Assembly (NCBI RefSeq): GCF_003610915.1
Contig: NZ_NSDJ01000002.1
Span: 248,001-312,000, forward strand
Direction: 5' to 3'
Length of the DNA stretch: 64,000 nucleotides
Source: Rahnella variigena
GTDB taxonomy: Bacteria > Pseudomonadota > Gammaproteobacteria > Enterobacterales > Enterobacteriaceae
The notes under the pieces: model-generated
Databases searched by the model: none
Told to the model about the DNA's origin: nothing
What the model saw: the letters and a program-made list of their open reading frames with translations, nothing else
Part shown: positions 54,060 through 61,854 of the stretch, in pieces
Layout of the letters: every line of letters starts with the position of its first letter
How positions within the stretch are numbered: position 1 is the first letter of the stretch
Made by a program: the position numbers and the translations under genes

Positions 54060-55056
54060 GTTATCCGCATACGTCTGGGATGGTTGCGCTGCTGCCGGTT
54101 TAAAAATATCGGCGGTTGCCATAATGGCGCGCCTCGCTGACTTCAGTTCTGACGAAGGCCTGTGCTGGCCGTCGATCACCACCATTGCCCGCCAGTTGGG
54201 TGCAGGTGAAAGCACTGTGCGCACTACGCTGGGCAAACTTGAGGCTGACGGCTGGATCACCAGTACCCAGCGCCGCAAGGGAAACCGCAATACGTCGAAC
54301 ATGTATCAGCTGAATATTGCGAAGCTTCGTGCTGCTGCTGAACCGTCAGATTCTGACGCATCAAAATCTGACACATCAAATTCTGACCGGTCAAAATTTG
54401 ACGCATCAAAATCCAACACGAATACCGGTTTTCACCCGCCAGAATCTGGGGGGGATCCGTTAGTAAATTCAAAACAAGATCCATCAGATAATAAAACCTC
54501 TTGTCAGCCTGCTGTGCAGACCGACGCCGAAGTCGAAATTACTGATCAGGCTAAACAGGTTCTGAACTACCTGAACCAGGTCACCGGCTCCCGCTATCAG
54601 GTCAGCAAATCCTCACTGGATAACATCCGCGCCAGACTGCGTGAAGGCTTCACCACTGAAGAACATCAGCGGACGGTTGATTACATGCATGCCAAATGGG
54701 GAGGCGATCTGGAAATGGCCGAGTACCTGCGACCGTCCACGCTCTTTCAACCTTCAAAGTTCCCTGGCTACCTCGAAGGCGCTAACGCCTGGAATCGTGC
54801 AGGCCGTCCAGCGCGCAAAAACGGGAAGTGGGAGCGTGAAGGTGACGTTGCAGTTGATGCAGCCGAGCGGGATGCGGCATACCGCCGGTTCATTAGCGGA
54901 GTAGCGGCAACCAAGGCACCGAGTGCGCTGGAAAAAACGGTTTGCGCCGAGGCCAGCAAAGCCAACATCCGTAGCATGCGTGCCGATTTCGCCATATCGC
55001 AGTGGGCCAAGATCTGGAAAGAGTGCGCCCAGCGCCAGCAGGGAGTGAAAGCATGA
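54049..55056 (+). CDS. Phage replication initiation protein (O-like)
   Basis: 335 residues. The N-terminal winged helix (about 20-85) reads ADFSSDEGLCWPSITTIARQLGAGESTVRTTLGKLEADGWI, a HTH_36-type domain; a Ser/Asp/Lys-rich repeat linker (101-122) follows; and the C-terminal domain (about 165-245) NYLNQVTGSRYQVSKSSLDN to YLRPSTLFQPSKFPGYL is the conserved phage C-terminal domain Phg_2220_C of replication proteins. The DNA encoding the linker is a set of 15-bp iterons, so the gene probably contains the phage origin, as in lambda O. A partner helicase-loader gene is not seen; the MT-A70 gene follows instead. Confidence 0.85.
   Translation: MSVKLSAYVWDGCAAAGLKISAVAIMARLADFSSDEGLCWPSITTIARQLGAGESTVRTTLGKLEADGWITSTQRRKGNRNTSNMYQLNIAKLRAAAEPSDSDASKSDTSNSDRSKFDASKSNTNTGFHPPESGGDPLVNSKQDPSDNKTSCQPAVQTDAEVEITDQAKQVLNYLNQVTGSRYQVSKSSLDNIRARLREGFTTEEHQRTVDYMHAKWGGDLEMAEYLRPSTLFQPSKFPGYLEGANAWNRAGRPARKNGKWEREGDVAVDAAERDAAYRRFISGVAATKAPSALEKTVCAEASKANIRSMRADFAISQWAKIWKECAQRQQGVKA
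54355..54414 (+). repeat. Four 15-bp iterons, probable phage replication origin
   Basis: GACGCATCAAAATCT, GACACATCAAATTCT, GACCGGTCAAAATTT and GACGCATCAAAATCC follow each other without gaps, in register with codons (Asp-x-Ser-x-x). The block is AT-richer than the gene around it. Iterons within the initiator gene mark the origin in lambda-type phages. Confidence 0.65.
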
Positions 55057-55778
55057 GCTATCAACTGATATATGCGGACCCGCCTTGGCAGTACAGCAAC
55101 AAAATCAGTAACGGTGCGGCGGGTGATCATTACAGCACCATGACGCTGGAAGACATCAAACGCCTACCAGTCTGGTCAATCGCCGCTGAAAGCGCGGTGT
55201 TGGCAATGTGGTACACAGGAAATTTCGCAGAAGAAGCTGTCGAGCTGGCGCAGGCCTGGGGCTTTAAAGTCAAGACGATGAAAGGTTTCACGTGGATCAA
55301 GCTTTATGAGCAGGCGCGGGGGCGTATTGAGCGGGCACTTGCAGAGCAGACCATGATCGACTTTGAAGACTTTCTGGATGCACTCAGCGCCGAAACAGTC
55401 ATGAACGGCGGCAACTATACGCGCGGTAATAGCGAAGATGTTCTGATCGCCGTCCGCGGCTCCGGGCTCGAGCGCGTCAGCGCCAGTGTTAAACAGGTTG
55501 TTCACAGCTGCCGCGGTGAGCACAGCGAAAAACCAGCAGAAGTGCGTTTCCGTCTCGAAGAGCTTTACGGATCAGTATCCCGCATTGAGCTGTTCAGCCG
55601 TGGTGACGCCGCTGGCTGGCATCACTGGGGCAACGAAAACCCGTTCAACGATATCGATCTGGTACCGGCAACCTTTACCACGATCCCGCCGGCGCTCAAT
55701 TCCCGCGTAAAAGTGTTGGCCGGTCATTATCTGGCTGTTACGGCTGGCGCTGATTACCTGCAGGAGGGGGCCGCGTGA
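55053..55778 (+). CDS. MT-A70-family adenine DNA methyltransferase
   Basis: 241 residues from the ATG at 55053, which overlaps the replication-gene stop. The start YQLIYADPPWQYSNK carries the catalytic DPPW motif; DHYSTMTLEDIKRLPVWSIAAESAVLAMWYTG and the TFTW region match the MT-A70 fold, and RGEHSEKPAEVRFRLEELYG is the conserved 'ReHS.KP....iE.l.g' ending. Phage enzymes of this type methylate N6 of adenine, often to evade host restriction. The C-terminal 45 residues beyond HHWGNE are an extra tail. Confidence 0.92.
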   Translation: MSYQLIYADPPWQYSNKISNGAAGDHYSTMTLEDIKRLPVWSIAAESAVLAMWYTGNFAEEAVELAQAWGFKVKTMKGFTWIKLYEQARGRIERALAEQTMIDFEDFLDALSAETVMNGGNYTRGNSEDVLIAVRGSGLERVSASVKQVVHSCRGEHSEKPAEVRFRLEELYGSVSRIELFSRGDAAGWHHWGNENPFNDIDLVPATFTTIPPALNSRVKVLAGHYLAVTAGADYLQEGAA

Positions 55779-55933
55779 ACGATTTCCAGAAAATCTGGCT
55801 CGATGCCTACCGCGATTACCTGAAGGCCATATCCATCACCGGTGAATATTGCCCGGCTGATTACACCGCTTCGCGGGAACATGCTGACGCAGTTCTCAAT
55901 AGCCTGATCAAGGCGGGAGAGGTGACTGCATGA
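55775..55933 (+). CDS. Small phage protein (52 aa)
   Basis: GTG at 55775 inside GTGA, overlapping the methylase stop, with GGAGGGGG upstream; ends in ATGA with the next gene at 55930. Sequence MNDFQKIWLDAYRDYLKAIS then TGEYCPADYTASREHADAVL, helical and acidic. Its tight overlap on both sides supports it as real. Function unknown. Confidence 0.7.
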   Translation: MNDFQKIWLDAYRDYLKAISITGEYCPADYTASREHADAVLNSLIKAGEVTA

Positions 55934-56283
55934 TCCTGGGAAAATTAATCAGTTCACAGCGCTATCTCGATCGGAAGAAAGTCGTTGATAAAGCGCTTCG
56001 CTTCAAAATGTTCCGCGTATCAGTGTATCCAGTCGTGCTTCGTGGTGTTCAGTACACGGTCCTGATGGACGGCCACCACAACTTTGCGGCGGCGAAATTG
56101 GCTGAAGTCGAGCCGGTTTACATCGGGACACCGAAAAAACTGGTGAAGATATTCAGCAAAATGACCGATCGGGAAATCGAGGTGATGCTGATAAACAACC
56201 TGACCGACTGCGATTATTACTTTGTCGATACCGGCGAAGTGGTGGAACACCTTCTGATGCCGGAGTACCACAAATGCAACTGA
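55930..56283 (+). CDS. ParB/Srx-like phage protein
   Basis: 117 residues. VVLRGVQYTVLMDGHHNFAAAKLAEVEPVYI has the ParB-nuclease-like core in which DGHHN replaces the usual DG.HR motif. The C-terminal REIEVMLINNLTDCDYYFVDTGE is helical. Its overlap with rusA (10 bases) places it in the replication/recombination operon. The activity is unknown; ParB-like phage proteins often bind or modify DNA. Confidence 0.65.
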   Translation: MILGKLISSQRYLDRKKVVDKALRFKMFRVSVYPVVLRGVQYTVLMDGHHNFAAAKLAEVEPVYIGTPKKLVKIFSKMTDREIEVMLINNLTDCDYYFVDTGEVVEHLLMPEYHKCN

Positions 56284-56648
56284 CCCTGCCATTCCCGCCA
56301 AGCGTCAACGGTTACTGGCGAGCCATTAAAACCGGCGTAAAGATAAGCGCCCGCGGGAGGATCTTCCGGTCAAATGCGCTGGCGGCGATTTATCAGCAGT
56401 TGCGCTGCCGGCCACCCGCGCTGCTGACTGAACTGGATGTGCATCTGGTTCTGTTTCCACCGACCAGGGCGAAACGCGATTTAGATAATTTTCAGAAGGC
56501 GCTGTTTGATGGCCTGACCCACGCGGGGATCTGGAAAGACGACAGCCAGGTAAAACGAATGACGGTCGAATGGGGGCCGGTAACCAAAGAAGGGAAGGCA
56601 GAAATAACGATTACTGATTTCAAACCCGCCGGTGTGCAGCCGGTTTAA
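56274..56648 (+). CDS. rusA: RusA-family Holliday junction resolvase
   Basis: 124 residues: LPFPPSVNGYWRAIKTG at the N-terminus and the catalytic segment RAKRDLDNFQKALFDGLTHAGIWKDDSQV with the metal-binding aspartates of RusA (KRDLDN and DD). The enzyme resolves four-way junctions formed during phage recombination and replication. It replaces the Rap/NinG function found at this place in lambda-like phages. Confidence 0.93.
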   Translation: MQLTLPFPPSVNGYWRAIKTGVKISARGRIFRSNALAAIYQQLRCRPPALLTELDVHLVLFPPTRAKRDLDNFQKALFDGLTHAGIWKDDSQVKRMTVEWGPVTKEGKAEITITDFKPAGVQPV

Positions 56649-56662
56649 CGTGTGGAGTGATT

Positions 56663-57358
56663 ATGTCTAACAGTTTGCTGTCAGGAAAAGTGGTAACGAT
56701 GTCGAGCCGTGAGATTGCTGAGCTTGTGCAGAGTAAGCATAGCGATGTGAAACGCTCAGCTGAACGGCTCGCAGTTGGTGGAATTTTAAGCGCGCCGTTG
56801 GCGCACACCCCCTATTTTCATGAGCAGAACGGTCAGGAGTATCAGGAGTACTGGTTCAATAAGCGTGACTCGCTGGTGCTGGTTGCCCGGCTGTCGCCCG
56901 AGTTCACCGCCGCGGTAGTTGACCGCTGGCAGGAACTGGAATCTAAAAGCCAGTTACCCCAGTCATTGCCCGAGGCTCTCCGCCTGGCTGCTGACCTTGC
57001 CGACGAAAAGCTGGCGCTGGAGTCACAGCTGGCGCTGGCGGCCCCAAAAGTGGAATTCGTTGATCAATACGTCATGGCTAAGGGCTCTATGGGATTCCGC
57101 GCAGTCTGCAAATTGCTGCATGCGAAAGAACCTGAATTCCGGATGTTCCTACTTGAAAAAGACATTGTTTACCGGCTGGAAGGCCAGTTGACGCCAAAGG
57201 CGAATCATTTAGAGGTAGGGCGGTTTGAGGTGAAAACCGGTACCAACCCGAATAGCCAGCATGCATTCCGTCAGGCACGCTTCACGGCGAAGGGTGTTGA
57301 ATGGGTTGCCGGTCTGTGGGCTGGTTATCTGCGCCAGAAACAGGAGAACGCGGCGTGA
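56663..57358 (+). CDS. Phage antirepressor (Rha/KilAC domains)
   Basis: 231 residues from the ATG at 56663 with GGAG upstream. The N-terminal Rha domain reads TMSSREIAELVQSKHSDVKRSAERL and EYWFNKRDSLVLVARLSPEFTAAVVDRWQELE; the C-terminal KilAC/ANT domain has AAPKVEFVDQYV, KLLHAKEPEFRMFLLEKDIVYR and ARFTAKGVEWVAGLW. Such proteins interfere with CI or host functions early in lytic growth. The stop overlaps the next gene by four bases. Confidence 0.88.
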   Translation: MSNSLLSGKVVTMSSREIAELVQSKHSDVKRSAERLAVGGILSAPLAHTPYFHEQNGQEYQEYWFNKRDSLVLVARLSPEFTAAVVDRWQELESKSQLPQSLPEALRLAADLADEKLALESQLALAAPKVEFVDQYVMAKGSMGFRAVCKLLHAKEPEFRMFLLEKDIVYRLEGQLTPKANHLEVGRFEVKTGTNPNSQHAFRQARFTAKGVEWVAGLWAGYLRQKQENAA

Positions 57359-58368
57359 GAGCATTACTGAAACCATACCCCCAGCGAGAGTTGGGGATCG
57401 TGCAGTTCGCGCTGCCGGCGGACATGGTGAAGTTCTTCAGCAGTAAACGCCTGCTGATCACCAACGAGCCAGCCGAACTCCATAAACTGCCTGATGGTGT
57501 GGTACCGGCTGAAGCGCAGTTTCTTTCAAGTGACCCGCGTCTGTCTGGTTTTCTGTCATCACCAGCGGTAATTGCCAGAGTTGGCGGCATGGACGCGCTG
57601 ACGCTGTGGGTTAAACGCCACCGAGTGTGCCAGTGTCCGGACTACAACGGGGAATTCCATCACCATGAGCTGGTGCAGGTTCCCCGCGGTCGTGGCGTGG
57701 TCTGCCTGTGCTGGGCGCATGACAACGAATTTCGGGATAAAGAATCGGCAAAACTGGATGCTATCGCGCTGGCGAACGCCGCCGAGTTTGTGACTGAGGC
57801 AATCCGGTACCGGTATGGCCTGCCTGATGGTCGTCACCTGACTTTGCCGGAATTGTGTTGGTGGGTAACGAGTAAGGGGCTGGCGGCACAGTTGCCGGAG
57901 GAAATCATTTGCGAGGCTCTGGGCGTGAAATACCGTGCGTCTGGTACCCAGATGAAAGAATCCGACACCAATCCGTATGAGAAAGAACCGCGAGATGCCT
58001 TGGTGAGCAACATCAAACCGGTGTTGGCGCTGGCAATCGATCCGGAGACACCGGAATCATTCCTCCGTATTCCGAAGCGCCGCCGGTACGAAAACGCAAA
58101 ATACACCCAATGGGTTAAGCGCCAGCCATGTTGTGCCTGTGGCAACGGGGCTGATGATCCGCACCACATCACCGGCAACGGGTTTGGCGGTATGGCAACA
58201 AAAGCGCATGACCTGTTCGTGATCCCGCTGTGCAGACGGTGTCACGACTCACTTCATGCGAATACCCCGGCTTGGGAAGAAGAACATGGTGATCAGATGT
58301 ATTTGGTCATGAAGACATTAGACCGCGCGCTGGCGATGGGTGTTATCGCTACCGGCAAGCAAAAATAA
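57355..58368 (+). CDS. DUF968 phage protein with HNH-like C-terminus
   Basis: 337 residues from the GTG at 57355 (GTGA overlap). The first part (LKPYPQRELGIVQF) and the C-terminal cysteine/histidine cluster QPCCACGNGADDPHHITGNGFGGMATKAHDLFVIPLCRRCHDSLH are typical of DUF968 proteins such as YdfU, usually found before Q. The CxxC/HH/CxxCH cluster is a zinc-finger nuclease (HNH-like) arrangement. A second cysteine/histidine group (CQCPDYNGEFHHHELVQ, CLCWAHDNE) lies around residues 93-125. Function unknown. Confidence 0.85.
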   Translation: MRALLKPYPQRELGIVQFALPADMVKFFSSKRLLITNEPAELHKLPDGVVPAEAQFLSSDPRLSGFLSSPAVIARVGGMDALTLWVKRHRVCQCPDYNGEFHHHELVQVPRGRGVVCLCWAHDNEFRDKESAKLDAIALANAAEFVTEAIRYRYGLPDGRHLTLPELCWWVTSKGLAAQLPEEIICEALGVKYRASGTQMKESDTNPYEKEPRDALVSNIKPVLALAIDPETPESFLRIPKRRRYENAKYTQWVKRQPCCACGNGADDPHHITGNGFGGMATKAHDLFVIPLCRRCHDSLHANTPAWEEEHGDQMYLVMKTLDRALAMGVIATGKQK

Positions 58369-58382
58369 GTGTGGAGAGAATA

Positions 58383-58736
58383 ATGCGTGATATTCATGAG
58401 ACTTTAGAACTTTGGGGCGCATGGGCTGCTAGCGACAATAGCGGTGTGGACTTTGCTCCGATTGCTGCCGGGTTTAAAGGGCTTCTGCCACAAACCTCGA
58501 GGTCACGCTTAAAGTGCGATGATGATGAAGGCATCTTGATTGATGGATGTGTGGCACGGCTTAAAAAATACAGGGGTGAAGAGTATGAATTGGTAATTTT
58601 GCATTACGTATTCAATATTTCACTTAGGTCGATAGCCAAACGACGAAAATGTGCTGACGGAACGATTAGAAAAAAAATGCAAACGGCTCAGGGGTTTATT
58701 CTTGGCGTTGTAAGTATGCTTGATAAAAAATATTAA
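58383..58736 (+). CDS. Q-type late-gene antiterminator
   Basis: 117 residues from the ATG at 58383 (GTGGAGAG upstream). MRDIHETLELWGAWAASDNSGVDFAPIAAGFKGLLP is the standard N-terminus of phage antitermination protein Q (Phage_antitermQ), and RLKKYRGEEYELVILHYVFNISLRSIAKRRKCADGTIRKKMQTAQGFILG is its helix-turn-helix-like part. It would act at the late promoter to allow read-through into lysis and structural genes. Composition falls at its 3' end towards the AT-rich block. Confidence 0.88.
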   Translation: MRDIHETLELWGAWAASDNSGVDFAPIAAGFKGLLPQTSRSRLKCDDDEGILIDGCVARLKKYRGEEYELVILHYVFNISLRSIAKRRKCADGTIRKKMQTAQGFILGVVSMLDKKY

Positions 58737-58775
58737 CCCTATTTAAAATATCGGATAGGTAATTTCACCTTGAGG

Positions 58776-59411
58776 TTACTTATCCTTTGGATCAAAATGT
58801 AAAACAACTGCTACATGCTTAACCTTGTAAGGAAGTCCTGAACTAACATGTTTATGGGTTGTATAAAAGCTAAGTTTTCCTCTTACTTCACAGTCTTCTT
58901 CAGAATATTCAGGTAGTGCTTCAGATTGTATTTTTGCTTTCCAATTATCAATAACTGATTTGGCATCTTTTACTCGCACATAAATAATCAAAGCTCCCTG
59001 AGAACAATTTTCTGTACCAGAAGAATATCTGGTGCATAATTGATTAAAACCTTTGACTAAATAGTCATATCCACTATGTATTTTAGCTTCACCTAACCAT
59101 TTATAATTATTTTTCTTCAGAACTAAATCTGTATGGCCACCTTTAATCATTTCATCACGAGACGCAACATAACCGCGGCCCTTAAAAAAAGTGATTATTT
59201 CGGTTGAGAGACGGTCTTCTCCGTCATTAGATCTAACCTTCGCATCTTCCTCAATGATGTTGATACAATCTTCAAGATTGCTATATACGTTTTTAACAAA
59301 ATCATCATAACTGTTACAGAAAAGTTCTTCATAGAAAATTTTTGCGCTTGGGCAAGATTTGGCTAAAATTCTTAATGTCTGAATTGAGATGTTATCTGTA
59401 TCGTTCATCAT
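58776..59411 (-). CDS. PD-(D/E)XK nuclease-like protein, third gene of an AT-rich block
   Basis: 211 residues with a restriction-endonuclease-like core: Glu71 in DRLSTEI, then GGHTDLVLKKNNYKWLGEAKIHSGYDYLVKGFNQLCTRYSSG, where Asp95, Glu108-x-Lys110 and Gln124 form the catalytic pattern. The N-terminal 60 residues are helical; the C-terminus (GKLSFYTTHKHVSSGLPYKVKHVAVVLHF) is beta-rich. It is AT-rich and on the opposite strand to the phage genes. It overlaps the preceding gene by four bases (ATGA), so it belongs to a translationally coupled trio. A DNA-targeting defence or exclusion role is inference. Confidence 0.75.
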   Translation of the reverse strand: MMNDTDNISIQTLRILAKSCPSAKIFYEELFCNSYDDFVKNVYSNLEDCINIIEEDAKVRSNDGEDRLSTEIITFFKGRGYVASRDEMIKGGHTDLVLKKNNYKWLGEAKIHSGYDYLVKGFNQLCTRYSSGTENCSQGALIIYVRVKDAKSVIDNWKAKIQSEALPEYSEEDCEVRGKLSFYTTHKHVSSGLPYKVKHVAVVLHFDPKDK

Positions 59412-59797
59412 TCATCTCTCCCTGTATTTAGAGAGAAATAAATATGAATTTTAGCTTGGAAATCCCTGATTGGATTACCAGAAATATATAAAATTCCTGT
59501 TTCATTTGCTTCTGCAACTTCTGCTCTAGTTAATTCCTCGCTAAAGTCACCTTCACTATATAAAAAGTTTACATTGAGAAGATGAGAGTTTTCACCAGTG
59601 AGATAAGTTGCAGCTCTGAAAATAACACCTTCATTTTCGGTAGGAACTTTCTGTTTCAAAGTATTGAAAGTAATAAATTTAAGACTATCATTATCACTTT
59701 TTTCTAAGAAGTCAATAATTAAAATGCAGGCATGTAACGCTTGTTGGTCCAAGCGTAATTCATCATGTACTTTCATTTTGACTTCTTCAATGTTCAT
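59408..59797 (-). CDS. Unknown protein, second gene of the AT-rich block
   Basis: 129 residues, no signal, membrane helix or cysteine cluster. The first half is helical (MNIEEVKMKVHDELRLDQQALHACILIIDFLEKSD), and the second has strands (GVIFRAATYLTGENSHLLNVNFLYSEGD, TGILYISGNPI). It begins directly after the stop of the first gene (TAA-ATG) and overlaps the nuclease-like gene. The size and acidic nature would suit an adaptor or immunity-type partner. No family recognised. Confidence 0.6.
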   Translation of the reverse strand: MNIEEVKMKVHDELRLDQQALHACILIIDFLEKSDNDSLKFITFNTLKQKVPTENEGVIFRAATYLTGENSHLLNVNFLYSEGDFSEELTRAEVAEANETGILYISGNPIRDFQAKIHIYFSLNTGRDE

Positions 59798-60850
59798 TTA
59801 AATCACCTTTGATAACAACATGGTGAAATCACGTTTAGTACCACATCCATCAATTATAACATGGTCTATAGATGGATTCGAGCTTGTTGTTAAAGACGTA
59901 GTGCCAGGAATCGTAAGTACAAGATCGGTATTAAGTTCGCCCTTCCACGATTTAGATATAGCGTAATTATTAGTAATGCCATTTAGCGCTTTTAGACCAG
60001 CAATATGAAAGCTTTCATTTCTAAGGTCATTAGTTTTTTTTCTCATTTTCTCTGACTTATCAGAGCCTGTGCCTGTGGAATGTCCGAGGTTAACTATATT
60101 ACCGTCTGAGTCATTGTAAAGTTTATTGATTTTATTAAATAAATTAAGTCGGCTAATTGCAACAACATCATTATGTTTTTTCATGATTCCTTTAATAATA
60201 AATATTCTATATCTTTCCTCTGCCTTGAGTGCTTCTTCAAGAGTTATGGTTGAGCAGTTGTCTATCTCGAACCTGAAGGTGAAGTTTTTTTTATCATAAA
60301 TGATTTTATCAAAAAACTGCACGTATCTATTTTTGACACCAATGACCTCATCGAACTGATCAAGGTCTTTTATAGTTGTAGTGCTCATTGTTCCAAAATC
60401 TATTACATCTCTTTCTTTAAATACTCGTGGGTATGTGAAAACTAATGAAACGATATCATTATTAATCTCAACGTCAACAGCAGATGGTCTAAGCAATGAC
60501 ATTTTATTAAGTTCATTTTCCGGTAAAGGAAGGGGGAATTTTTTAAGGTACTTGTTGGTGTTTTTTTCAGTTAGGTCAACAGAAGTACTCAAAAAATTAA
60601 ATATTTTATCTGATAGTTTTGTATTCGTTAACTTGCTTAAAAAAATAGTTCTCTTACCATAGTGGAATTGAGATTCATAAATTTCCTTCCAATCACTGAG
60701 TACTTGCTTGTCTTGACTATTTACATAAACGTCCCTTAGTAGATCCCAACCGCGTGCTGAAGTTAGTTGGTATTCTTTAAGCAAAGCTTGTACTAGTCGG
60801 AAAGACACATTCCTTCGCTCTAAGGCATCAATATAATCTATGGCCTTCAT
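59798..60850 (-). CDS. Unknown protein, first gene of the AT-rich block
   Basis: 350 residues, soluble, lysine/asparagine-rich. Start ATG at 60850 with AGAGG about 11 bases upstream. Recognisable only as three regions: a helical N-terminus (about 1-90) with KAIDYIDALERRNVSFRLVQALLKEYQL, a beta-rich middle (about 115-230) and a C-terminal half with GLKALNGITNNYAISKSWKGELNTDLVLTIPG and HVIIDGCGTKRDFTMLLSKVI. No catalytic motif is obvious. As the promoter-proximal gene of a nuclease-containing trio it could be the sensor or targeting part; that is inference. Confidence 0.6.
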   Translation of the reverse strand: MKAIDYIDALERRNVSFRLVQALLKEYQLTSARGWDLLRDVYVNSQDKQVLSDWKEIYESQFHYGKRTIFLSKLTNTKLSDKIFNFLSTSVDLTEKNTNKYLKKFPLPLPENELNKMSLLRPSAVDVEINNDIVSLVFTYPRVFKERDVIDFGTMSTTTIKDLDQFDEVIGVKNRYVQFFDKIIYDKKNFTFRFEIDNCSTITLEEALKAEERYRIFIIKGIMKKHNDVVAISRLNLFNKINKLYNDSDGNIVNLGHSTGTGSDKSEKMRKKTNDLRNESFHIAGLKALNGITNNYAISKSWKGELNTDLVLTIPGTTSLTTSSNPSIDHVIIDGCGTKRDFTMLLSKVI

Positions 60851-60913
60851 GTGTATTTCAATCCTCTGAAAATAGATGTTTTTTAATAGGAAAGCACTCG
60901 TTATGATGGTTAG

Positions 60914-60945
60914 ACACTAAGTGTAACTATCAGTGACCAAGTGTG
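60914..60945 (-). promoter_or_regulatory. Repeated operator-like motif before the AT-rich block
   Basis: ACACTAAGTGT (60914-60924) is an inverted repeat, and AAGTGT recurs 20 bases away in TGACCAAGTGTGA (60933-60945). Two helical turns between the copies and a position 65-95 bases before the first gene suit a repressor or activator site. Confidence 0.45.
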
Positions 60946-61036
60946 AAATAAACTATACAAAAGAATTAACGCGTACGCAAAAACTCTTGTAGTCTGGTAA
61001 GAGTGGTCACGTAGTCACAAAGCTTAGACAATCTCA

Positions 61037-61065
61037 GAACCTCGCTCCGGCGGGTTTTGTCTTTT
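61037..61065 (+). terminator. Plus-strand terminator before the structured RNA
   Basis: AACC(T)CGC, loop TCCG, GCGGGTT followed by TTGTCTTTT: a 7-bp stem with one bulged T. In this place, downstream of the Q gene, it may be the terminator that Q overrides. Confidence 0.6.
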
Positions 61066-61089
61066 GTGGGCATCTGATAGGTTTATGCT

Positions 61090-61201
61090 GTTGCGGTGAA
61101 TCCTACCTATGCGGTAGGGCTAATCAGTTTACCCTCGAAGTGAAGACAGCGACCGCGGTTGACTGATCAACGGTTCACCGGGAGGCACCCGGCACCGCAA
61201 C
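61090..61201 (+). ncRNA. Structured RNA directly before the tRNA gene
   Basis: GTTGCGGTG at 61090-61098 pairs perfectly with CACCGCAAC at 61193-61201, enclosing three further stems: CCTACC/GGTAGG (about 61102-61118), ATCAGT/ACTGAT (61122-61127 with 61162-61167) and CCGGG/CCCGG (about 61178-61192). No ORF. Its form and position after Q recall the phage C4-type antisense RNAs or related prophage RNAs, but I cannot confirm the family. It ends three bases before the tRNA. Confidence 0.65.
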
Positions 61202-61204
61202 ATT

Positions 61205-61279
<75 letters not shown>

Positions 61280-61427
61280 AACAATGTTTTTCAGTCTGCG
61301 ATGATGGGCACCCCAGAGTGACAGGAAAGCACATTCGCATGAGTGCTGTGATGATGTTTTTAACGCGTGCGCGATAATTTTATCTTCTCAATGATCAGAA
61401 GAAATTTCATTAGTCAGAGGTGAGAAC

Positions 61428-61694
61428 TTGGCAAAACCTGAAGAGCCTTATCGCCCGCTTAAAGTTGAAAGCTATGAGATTCAAAGCAGCTCGGGCAAAA
61501 GAGGGAAAATTCACATTAGGCCCCTACCAGGGCAGTGGGCTAAAGTCTCACTTCAGGTAGAATGCTCCAAGAAATTATCGAACGATTATCCCGTTGGTAG
61601 TAAGTTTGAGATTTTAGCTAAACTTACCGACCGGGAAGAAGGGGGCGAGTACATCTATAGCTCTTTTAGATGGAAGTTTAAGCTGCTTTTGTAA
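61428..61694 (+). CDS. Small conserved phage/island protein (88 aa)
   Basis: TTG start at 61428 with AGAGGTGA 7 bases upstream. The sequence MAKPEEPYRPLKVESYEIQS continues with SGKRGKIHIRPLPGQWAKVSLQVECSKKLS and ends in YSSFRWKFKLL; beta-rich, probably a small barrel. I recall such proteins as common but uncharacterised in enterobacterial prophages and islands. It has its own terminator. Confidence 0.65.
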   Translation: MAKPEEPYRPLKVESYEIQSSSGKRGKIHIRPLPGQWAKVSLQVECSKKLSNDYPVGSKFEILAKLTDREEGGEYIYSSFRWKFKLLL

Positions 61695-61713
61695 GTAAAA
61701 AATAATTCATTAA

Positions 61714-61738
61714 GGCTGCCTTTGGGCGGCTTTTTTTT
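61714..61738 (+). terminator. Intrinsic terminator
   Basis: GGCTGCC, loop TTTG, GGCGGC and a run of eight T, 20 bases after the 88-residue gene. Confidence 0.9.
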
Positions 61739-61854
61739 ATGCCCTCAATTCGGTTGTGAGGACACCAGCAGCGAAAGTTATATTAAAAAAAATGCCCCGG
61801 CAGTGGACTGCACCCCAAAAGTTGGACACCCAACTGAGTAAGGTGCAGTTTTTT

